Assembly: GCA_014729935.1 (NCBI GenBank)
Contig: WJJB01000182.1
Span: 1-9,736 of the forward strand
Source of the DNA: Candidatus Bathyarchaeota archaeon
GTDB lineage: Archaea; Asgardarchaeota; Lokiarchaeia; Sigyniarchaeales; Sigyniarchaeaceae
Length of the DNA stretch: 9,736 bases
Reading direction: 5' to 3'
The notes beneath the pieces were generated by a model. It saw nothing but the letters and a program-made list of their open reading frames with translations. It did no database searches and was not told where the DNA came from. Made by a program: the position numbers and the translations under genes. Shown one piece after another: positions 1 through 5,800 of the stretch; position 1 is the first letter of the stretch; each line of letters starts with the position of its first letter.

Positions 1-126
1 CACGTCATCATGCTCTGCGAGCATCTGGTTCCACAAGAAACGACAGCACCCGAACGTTTTGTTCAACATTTCCTCTTGTGCCACGTTCGGGTAGATGCGG
101 AACTTGTAAGCGATGTCAATCTTCAC
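1..126 (-). CDS. tnpB: TnpB (IS200/IS605 family) N-terminus, partial
   Basis: This is the first 42 residues of a TnpB-type protein; the rest lies beyond the left edge. Reading from a GTG at 126, the peptide contains KFRIYPNVAQEEMLNKTFG followed by CCRFLWNQML, which matches the conserved opening of TnpB (the OrfB helix-turn-helix region: a K-x-R-x-YP motif, then a TFGxxRFxxNxxL helix). In the family, TnpB is an RNA-guided nuclease carried by IS200/IS605 and IS607 elements. No stop or frame break is seen in the visible part. The GTG lies 11 nt inside the end of the neighbouring tnpA remnant, the usual tight tnpA-tnpB arrangement; a TTG two codons upstream is another possible start. The RuvC-like catalytic residues are outside the window, so whether the gene is intact cannot be judged. 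Identification is confident; activity is unknown. Confidence 0.85.
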   Translation of the reverse strand, partial: MKIDIAYKFRIYPNVAQEEMLNKTFGCCRFLWNQMLAEHDDV

Positions 127-229
127 GTGCAAGCCTCCCCCGTTGTTCCTCGATGTAGTGCTTGAGCACGTCGATGGACACGTTGCCCGTCGTGGCGATG
201 AAGTAAATCCTTGGAGCGGGATCGTGATT
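116..229 (-). pseudogene. tnpA: TnpA (IS200/IS605 Y1 transposase), C-terminal remnant
   Basis: The last 37 codons before the TGA at 118-116 read as the end of an IS200/IS605 TnpA: RIYFIATTGNVSIDVL followed by KHYIEEQRGR. This matches the family's C-terminal strand and helix (S/Y-Y-F-x-x-T-x-G-x-V-S, then a YIExQ ending). Two consecutive TGA codons precede it in the same frame. No HUH motif (DHxH-like) or start is found in any minus-strand frame up to position 600, although a full TnpA is roughly 130-150 residues. The gene is therefore 5'-truncated or decayed. It overlaps the tnpB start by 11 nt, so the two belong to one element. With a dead tnpA, any movement would need transposase supplied in trans. 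Confidence 0.75.
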
Positions 230-252
230 TCATCATCGTGGCAGTGGCTGCT

Positions 253-430
253 TCAGCCAAGGAGTTCATTGATGCGTGTATCATCAATCAAGTTGCGATA
301 TTTTCCTCGGCTCGCGATGGGGATGGAAATCAAAGACGCGCGGGATATGATAGGCATCCACTGGCGTGATGTGCCAGGCAACATCATCGTGCAAGATGGT
401 TGCATTGAATGAACCCCTAAGGTGCAAGGC
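253..430 (-). pseudogene. Possible decayed minus-strand coding fragment
   Basis: Two minus-strand frames here read like protein, with codon choice similar to the large genes. One runs through DDVAWHITPVDAYHIPRVF and HPHREPRK before a stop at about 284. The other continues from the same point as YRNLIDDTRINELLG to a stop at 253. They would join if one base were gained or lost near the AAAA run at about 298-301 (ttttcc on the plus strand). I do not recognise the family. The fragment sits between the tnpA remnant and the tRNA genes and may be a gene cut by the insertion, or a chance reading frame. Low confidence. Confidence 0.22.
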
Positions 431-469
431 AGGGAGCGATCCCCTCCCGCTGAACAAGATGGCTCCATG

Positions 470-515
470 GATGGAATAGCATGCACATTTATTCCTAGCT
501 GCAGCATGCTCCATC
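470..515. repeat. Imperfect hairpin, candidate transposon end
   Basis: AGCATGC at 478-484 pairs with GCATGCT at 504-510 (7 bp). Across a 3-nt bulge (475-477), GATGG at 470-474 pairs with CCATC at 511-515 (5 bp), leaving a 19-nt loop. Bulged subterminal hairpins are what TnpA recognises at IS200/IS605 ends, and this hairpin lies on the tnpA-upstream side, where the left end would be. That assignment is inference from position and shape only. Confidence 0.3.
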
Positions 516-591
516 GAGAGAAGTAACGCCAACTGGGCAAGGAGTTCCTATCATAAAATACCGGCATCCATGTCTCGCAAGTGCCCTGCAA

Positions 592-608
592 CGACCACCC
601 GATGGTCG
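592..608. repeat. Short perfect hairpin upstream of the tRNA genes
   Basis: CGACCA (592-597) and TGGTCG (603-608) form a 6-bp stem with a 5-nt loop. Ten bases later comes the CTTTTAAT stretch that I read as a TATA box. The hairpin could be a transcription end for something upstream, a transposon-end hairpin, or chance. Confidence 0.25.
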
Positions 609-614
609 GGAAAT

Positions 615-622
615 CTTTTAAT
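615..622 (+). promoter_or_regulatory. Candidate TATA box for the tRNA genes
   Basis: CTTTTAAT lies 33-40 nt upstream of the mature 5' end of tRNA-Thr. This would place the start of transcription about 10 nt before the tRNA. No second TATA-like box is seen in the 52 nt between the two tRNAs, so they may be transcribed together. Confidence 0.35.
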
Positions 623-654
623 CCCGTGGCTTTTTCTAATGACTGGGATTGCGC

Positions 655-751
655 GCCCCGGTGGCTTAGGGGTTATATCGCTGCTTTCACGCGAGACCAC
701 AGCGCCACCTTGGTAAGGTGGAAATCGAGGGTTCAATTCCCTCCCGGGGCT
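655..751 (+). tRNA. tRNA-Thr(GGT) with a D-arm intron
   Basis: Acceptor GCCCCGG (655-661) pairs fully with CCGGGGC (744-750); the discriminator is T751. The anticodon arm is CCACC-TTGGTAA-GGTGG (705-721), with anticodon GGT reading ACC/ACT threonine codons. The variable loop is AAATC. The T arm is GAGGG-TTCAATT-CCCTC (727-743). The D arm has normal A14, GG and A21, but the sequence between the D stem strands is 24 nt too long. Removing 677-700 leaves a standard 73-nt tRNA with G10-C25, C11-G24 and U12-A23 pairs. CCA is not encoded; TTTT follows at 751-754. Identity is firm, because the anticodon arm is unambiguous. The intron sits at an uncommon place, and a search tuned to the standard 37/38 intron site might miss this gene. 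Confidence 0.9.
677..700 (+). other. 24-nt noncanonical intron in tRNA-Thr (between positions 22 and 23)
   Basis: The junctions fit an archaeal bulge-helix-bulge. Central helix: GGTT (671-674) with GACC (695-698), 4 pairs including one G-U. Bulge one: AT^A (675-677). Bulge two: AC^A (699-701). Inner helix: TCGC (678-681) with GCGA (691-694), closed by a 9-nt loop. No outer helix forms, which is the relaxed type often seen at noncanonical sites. Sequence alone would also allow cutting one base later (678-701), but that register loses the central helix. Confidence 0.75.
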
Positions 752-803
752 TTTCATGGTGCCCCGCGCACCGCCCCCATCAACCGTACTCCCACGCACC
801 CAC

Positions 804-937
804 GCCGGTGTAGCATAGCTTGGTTAATGCGCAAGACTCATAATCCACGCCACGCGCAAAGGGTCATCGTCCCGCACAGGGACGACTCCAAGGCATGCGA
901 AATCTTGAGATCGAGGGATCAAATCCCTCCACCGGCA
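804..937 (+). tRNA. tRNA-Met(CAT), elongator type, with an anticodon-loop intron
   Basis: Acceptor GCCGGTG (804-810) pairs with CACCGGC (930-936); the discriminator is A937. The D arm is GCATAGCTTGGTTAATGC. The anticodon stem CAAGA (832-836) pairs with TCTTG (903-907) around loop CTCATAA, anticodon CAT. The T arm is GAGGG-ATCAAAT-CCCTC (913-929). After removing the intron the tRNA is 75 nt. It lacks the archaeal initiator marks (A1-U72 and three G-C pairs in the anticodon stem), so it is not the initiator. The loop CTCATAA is typical of elongator methionine tRNA; a CAT-anticodon isoleucine tRNA (C34 modified to agmatidine) is the alternative. CCA is not encoded. It follows tRNA-Thr by 52 nt on the same strand. 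Confidence 0.9.
843..901 (+). other. 59-nt intron at 37/38 of tRNA-Met
   Basis: The intron lies one base after the anticodon, the standard archaeal site. CTCA (837-840) pairs with TGCG (896-899) at three of four positions, flanked by bulges TA^A (841-843) and AA^A (900-902), with the anticodon stem as outer helix. The interior holds a 7-bp GC-rich hairpin, TCGTCCC (867-873) with GGGACGA (879-885). No C or D box is visible, so I see no sign of a guide RNA in it. Short repeats at the junction leave the exact cut uncertain by a few bases. Confidence 0.75.
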
Positions 938-939
938 CG

Positions 940-945
940 TTTTTT
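940..945 (+). terminator. T6 run ending the tRNA unit
   Basis: TTTTTT begins 3 nt after the tRNA-Met discriminator. Oligo-T alone is enough to end transcription in archaea. Positions 946-1162 after it hold no coding frame or RNA that I can support. Confidence 0.55.
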
Positions 946-1162
946 CAATTCGGTATTGGGGTGAATTACTTGACCAGGTTTCACGGGATGATCGGAGCGA
1001 TCGCGCCACCAAGGGCCAAGGCATTCCACGGGTATCACTTGCCCCAGCCAAACTGCCAGCACGCGGTTATTACGGACTCGGGAAGAGCACTGAAGCCCAC
1101 GAGACAGCGGGATTGGAAACCACGGGAAGGATACCAAGGAGTAGCTGTATGCTGCAAGAACG

Positions 1163-1170
1163 TTTTTAAG
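1163..1170 (+). promoter_or_regulatory. Candidate TATA box for the LRR gene
   Basis: TTTTTAAG lies about 77 nt before the ATG at 1247 and 41 nt before a GTG at 1211. The predicted transcription start near 1193-1196 would leave a leader of about 50 nt to the ATG, or about 16 nt to the GTG. Confidence 0.3.
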
Positions 1171-1246
1171 ATTGGTGGCTCTCCCATTAACAACTAGAAA
1201 TTGAAATCCGGTGAGCATGATGGAACGAGACCAGGGGGAACCGCAG

Positions 1247-2458
1247 ATGAGTACCAAGCGCGCGGGATTAGACGAAACCGAGCAGCAGGCATTGCATGAC
1301 TTGGAGCAGGTAGCCTGCAAATCTATCTGCGTCTTGGATGATGGCGTGAAATGGAACTCGTTCGGCATCGGCATCGAGGGTGGTCATGTCCGGCAGCTCG
1401 GGCTCTACGGACTGGCTCTCCACACCCTTCCCGTCTCGCTGGGAAATTTCTCCAAGCTTCAAGCACTATACCTCGGGAAAAACCAGATCTCTTCCCTACC
1501 TGCCGAAATTGTCAATTTGACATCGCTCCAATGGCTGGATCTTCGTAAAAACCAACTAAAGACGCTTCCTCGCGAGATTGGTAGATTATCATCCCTGGAA
1601 ACATTTTACGTGCAACGGAATCAGCTATCCTCCCTGCCTGAATCGATAGGTGACCTTGAGATCCTTCAAAACCTAAACCTGTACATGAACAGGTTAACAT
1701 CCCTGCCAAGGACAATGGGAAATTTAGCATCGTTGGAGATACTGAACCTTGGCTTAAACAAACTATCCACGATTCCAGACGAGATTGGCAACCTGTGCAA
1801 TTTGAGGGTGTTATCTCTATACAGCAACAATCTCATTTCGCTTCCCGAATCGATGGGCAACCTTGAATCACTGCGGGAGCTCAAGCTGTACCAGAACAAA
1901 TTAACCACCCTTCCTGAATCAATAGGCAAGCTCGAATCGCTAAAAGTGCTCGATCTTCACTGGAACCAGCTGGTTTCGATTCCTCGCATGTTCGGCAACC
2001 TTGTTTCGCTGGAACGGGTGGACTTGAGCGGCAACAAGCTATCATCTCTCCCCGAAACCCTTGGCAATCTTTCCTCGCTCGTGCTGCTAAATCTTGGATT
2101 CAACGTGCTCACATCCATTCCTCGAGCGATGGGCAACCTTGCATCGTTAAGGACGCTAGAGTTGTCTCGAAATAACCTGCCCTCCCTCCCAGAGACGATG
2201 GGTGATCTTTCCTCCTTGCAGAAACTCACGCTCGATAAAAACCAACTCACGTCGCTTCCTTCCACGATTGGTAATCTTACCTCGCTAACGTGGTTGAATT
2301 TGGAAAATAACCAATTAATCTCCCTCCCTGAATCGATCACCAGGCTCGGTTCATTGTACAAGCTCATCCTTAGGGGCAATCCGGTAGCCTCGGTTCCAGG
2401 TAGCACGGGAGAGCTCATCGATATCCTGGGGCAGGGGGGGTGCGAGGTCGTCACGTGA
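1247..2458 (+). CDS. Leucine-rich repeat protein, Asgard-like
   Basis: The protein has 403 residues from this ATG, or 415 from an in-frame GTG at 1211. I prefer the ATG because GGGGGAA ends 7 nt before it, whereas the GTG has no such site; ATGs at 1217 and 1220 are also possible. After a charged N-terminal module of about 57 residues (acidic helix, then a segment with GIGIEGGHVRQLGLYG) come 14 LRRs of exactly 23 residues, consensus LxxLPxxIGNLxSLxxLxLxxNx, and a degenerate cap. There is no signal peptide or membrane segment, so it is probably cytoplasmic and a protein-binding scaffold. The N-terminal module plus repeats resembles LRR proteins common in Lokiarchaeota-type Asgards (recalled, not searched). 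No enzymatic domain is visible and the partner is unknown. It converges on the protease gene; the two are not an operon. Confidence 0.85.
   Translation: MSTKRAGLDETEQQALHDLEQVACKSICVLDDGVKWNSFGIGIEGGHVRQLGLYGLALHTLPVSLGNFSKLQALYLGKNQISSLPAEIVNLTSLQWLDLRKNQLKTLPREIGRLSSLETFYVQRNQLSSLPESIGDLEILQNLNLYMNRLTSLPRTMGNLASLEILNLGLNKLSTIPDEIGNLCNLRVLSLYSNNLISLPESMGNLESLRELKLYQNKLTTLPESIGKLESLKVLDLHWNQLVSIPRMFGNLVSLERVDLSGNKLSSLPETLGNLSSLVLLNLGFNVLTSIPRAMGNLASLRTLELSRNNLPSLPETMGDLSSLQKLTLDKNQLTSLPSTIGNLTSLTWLNLENNQLISLPESITRLGSLYKLILRGNPVASVPGSTGELIDILGQGGCEVVT
1418..2383 (+). repeat. Fourteen 69-bp LRR units
   Basis: The repeat array has constant length with no insertions. Each unit encodes one 23-residue LRR. 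Repeats 5 and 11 are the most alike (LTSLPRTMGNLASLEILNL versus LTSIPRAMGNLASLRTLEL), hinting that a block of six repeats was once duplicated. Confidence 0.8.
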
Positions 2459-2830
2459 TGGGTGTCATGGATGCCTGGTCCGCCAGATCATGGACCCTTT
2501 CGATAGTCAGCGTGGATACCACGTGCCCCGTGGAAGGCGGCTTGAATGAATTGGATACGGCGATCAAGCGTCTCCATCGCAGGAAACCGTGTTCTTTTAA
2601 ATCACGCATGCCACAGAGCTTCCAGCCTCTTTCTTGATGCAAGCGTCTTGAAAATGAATTTCAGCTCCCCAGCATTGAAACGCATCAAGATTCATGAATC
2701 CCGGGGACCCGTGAATTCCTGTAATGAGGCGATAATGACCGAGAACTGGAGCCAGTCATTCATGCGCGCATTCAGGCGAGATGCTTCCACCAGGATGAAA
2801 AAGAAAAAATATTCAATGCATGTTAAGGCA
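2451..2830 (-). pseudogene. Broken minus-strand reading frames between the LRR and protease genes
   Basis: No intact gene is seen in this gap, but the minus strand reads like damaged coding sequence. One frame gives NARMNDWLQFSVIIASLQEF, then a TGA at 2694-2692, then continues in the same frame as ILMRFNAGELKFIF and KTLASRKRLEALWHA to a TGA at 2604-2602. There an overlapping ATG (2609-2607) opens a 52-residue frame containing RDLKEHGFLRWRRL, which ends at 2451, overlapping the LRR gene's end by 8 nt. I recognise no family. Plus-strand frames in the same gap read less like protein. The poly-T at 2809-2798 falls inside the upstream part, so that part (about 2790-2830) may not be coding. Confidence 0.28.
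2798..2809 (-). terminator. Poly-T terminator of the protease gene
   Basis: On the minus strand this reads TTTTTTCTTTTT, starting 38 nt after the stop codon of the protease gene. That is a strong archaeal T-tract terminator. Confidence 0.6.
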
Positions 2831-2847
2831 TACCTTGAACGAAGCCA

Positions 2848-5800
2848 TTAGCCATGGACGCACCGCTTCCGGGAGAATATCACCACGGTGGCAATCCCCG
2901 CAAGCGTGAAAAGGGGGAGTAACCAGAAGCCTGGAATCTTGTTCGTGGAATCGGGTTTTCCGGGGTAATCTTGATCATCCATTGGATCGGTGCCCTCGAT
3001 GATTTCGGCACCATCATCATGTCCATCGCCATCGGAATCTGCATTGGTTGGATCCGTGCCATGAGTTTCCAATTCATTATAATCGTTCAAACCATCTCCG
3101 TCTGTATCGATATCGTTGGGATCCGTGCCGTTTGCTGATTCCTCACCGTTCGACAACCCATCCCCATCCAGGTCGAGACCTGCATCGTCGCAAAACACGC
3201 TCAATCCATGCGTCATTTCGAACCCATCATGCATTCCATCGCCATCGGTATCTTGATTCCACGGGTTCAAAGCCATGAAGAATTCCTGCTGATCCGTGAG
3301 TCCATCGCCATCCGAATCCGTGATGTTGCTAAAAGCGAGCAACGTCAATTGGTAGGAATGAGTAATGGAGAGATCCTTTCCATATCGAGACTCCAAGGTG
3401 ATGGCTACGCCATCAGTGGTGAATCCACCGCCTGGTGCGGTGTATTCGAGCAAGGCAGTACCATCGCTGGGAAGGATGCCCGTGTCATTAGACACGATCA
3501 TGTACTGCTCCCCGGCGATGTCATAGTACGCGCACAAGCGGTTCGCGAACCCGGCGCCTGCCTGCGTGATGTTTAAAGATGCGTTGCCATTCTTGGTGAA
3601 GGTGTAATTGATGATGCCAGATGTTGGCTTGAGGTTGGTTTCTCCCGCTATGCCATCGCTCATCTGCGGGTGATAGGGATACCCGATGCTTGTGGATTCT
3701 GCCACCGTGCGATCGTACAGGTCAGAGAAAATTTCCTCCAAGGATAATGCCAAATCCCCGTTGGTATCATGGTCCATGTTCCACACGCGTTGGAACTCCC
3801 ACGTGAACAAGCCATTTTGGTATGCAGAGCCCTCAATGGAAAGCTCGCTACTCTGGCAAGCCGAGAGAACAATCCTGTTGGCGCCTGAGGCATGTGTCAC
3901 GAATCCCCCACTATGACATGCATCGATCATGCAGATCGTTTTTCCAGGCACATGGTCGAGCAAGGCATCAAGATGGCTCGTCTGTATAACATTTTCGTGG
4001 TCCGTCGGGTAAATCTCGTAGGGTGGCATGTAATCGTCCCATTCATATTGGAACAAGGTTGCAGAGTCACCAATGTCAGTATACACCTTCAATTGATCCG
4101 TGTAAACCCACTCGGACTCCCCGTTGCTGGTGAGTATGTCGCAAATCCCACCGTGCCTGCCATCCTCCACGTAAACGGTTTCCCCGAAACTAATGCCATT
4201 TATATTAACCTTCATACGGGATGCCCCAGGCTGGGAAATGGTTAATGGAATATGATTGAAACCATCATTTTCGGTGCGTAAGCCGCCTCCACCAAGCTGC
4301 CCGCCACCGTGCCCGGAGAAGAAAAAGAAAAACGTGTCATTCTCTCCCATCAAACCCGCCGTGGTGGTGATGGCATCACTGATTGACGCATTTGTTGCTT
4401 GGGTATTCACCAGTGTCATGATATTATCACTTGGCACGCAATAATAGTTGGTCAAGAATGACTCCATATCCCACGCGTCATCATCGCAATAGGAGAGGTC
4501 CCACAAGAATCCAGAGTAATCGCTCACTCCAACGATGACTGCATAGATGTTGGAAATGTTATCGGGAGCTACCTGACTCTTGCCCCACAAGGAATCATCC
4601 CTCGTGGTCACGTTCTCGATGGGCCCTGAAATTACCTTGATGCAATTTGATAGACTCGAGTTCCCCGTCCCATTGGAAGCCACTACCACGTAATAATTAG
4701 TCGTCCACGTGGAGATAACATCTTCCAGGAAGGTATTGGTGCCATTATATATTGGCGCGAGGCTCGAAACGTTAGTAATGGTAACAGGGGCGCGGTACAG
4801 GCAATAGCTAGAAGCGAGAGGTACCGGCTCCCAGCTTATCGTGTAATTTCCATCGACATCGGGCGATGGGGGTTGATGCAAGATCGGGGCGTCTGGCAGG
4901 TGATAAACATTGATGGATTCGCAATTAGACAGGTTTGAATTACCAAAGGGATTCCACGCGACCACGGCATAATAGTGCGTGCCGATGGAATCACCGATGA
5001 ACGTGAAATGGGTATCTGACCCGTTATACAGGGGAGTCAAGCCGCTCACGTCGGAGATCTGGCTTTCCGAGCGGTACAGCTGGTAGGTGACACCGAGGTT
5101 CGCGCTGGTCCAATTGACCGTGTAATTCCCACCAATATTGGTTGTGGGAAGGGGATTGATGGTCAAGTTACCAGGCGGGGATAAGGTGATGTTCTCACAA
5201 GGGGAAGGAACTGAATCGCCCAAAGGCCCAGTCGCCACGACCCGGTAGAAGTAAGTACCGGCAGGTAACCCGGATTCCACGTGGCTTGTCGGTCCCCCGT
5301 TGAAGACCGGGATCAATATGCTAACATTGGTGATGAACGTGGTATCCCGGAAGAGTTTATAACTGATAGCTCCCGTTACACCATCCCACGAGACTTCAAA
5401 ATTCCCCGCAATATCCACATTTCCGAATGTCATGGATGCAGGAGCATCGGGAACCGTGCAATTGATAGACACGCAATCCGAGAGCCCGGATTCACCCGAG
5501 GAATTCCGCGCCACCACGGCGAAGAAATATTCTCCAACATCCAAGCCAGATTGGAAATAACTCAAGCTCGGCCCGGAATAGATTGGTGATAATCCAGAAG
5601 TGCTGGAAAACGAGCTGGTGTTCTTATACAAGTCATAACCGGTAGCACCGGGTGAGCTATTCCAAGATACCCAGAAGGACCCGTCATGGCTTGGGGAGGA
5701 TAAGGTATTCATGGTAGTTACTGATGGTACATCCTCCACGCTTACCGTGACTTCTTCTGATAGGGGAGATTGCGCCCCAGCACCCCGTGCCACTACCACG

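Noticed and set aside
980..1095. Possible C/D box guide RNA (ATGATC near 984 and CTGA near 1090)
   Set aside because: The C-box match is imperfect, no internal D'/C' pair is seen and the spacing is too long for an archaeal C/D RNA.
581..1374. Several reading frames of 75-151 codons across the tRNA region on both strands
   Set aside because: They cover the two tRNA genes and the start of the LRR gene, have no recognisable motifs, and read as low-quality protein.
1418..2383. CRISPR-like periodic repeats
   Set aside because: The 69-bp period is fully explained by in-frame LRR codons. There are no spacer-and-repeat units, and no CRISPR array is seen anywhere in the window.
2692..2694. In-frame TGA read as selenocysteine or as a recoded stop
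   Set aside because: No SECIS-like hairpin or selenoprotein context is recognisable. A second stop and a frame change follow soon after, so decay is the simpler reading.
2546..2851. 101-residue plus-strand reading frame between the LRR and protease genes
   Set aside because: It has no ribosome site or recognisable motif, and it includes the antisense of the poly-T terminator as a lysine run. The minus-strand frames are more protein-like.
3048..4444. Plus-strand reading frames of up to 122 codons opposite the protease gene
   Set aside because: They are antisense shadows of the coding strand, with no starts, motifs or codon use of their own.
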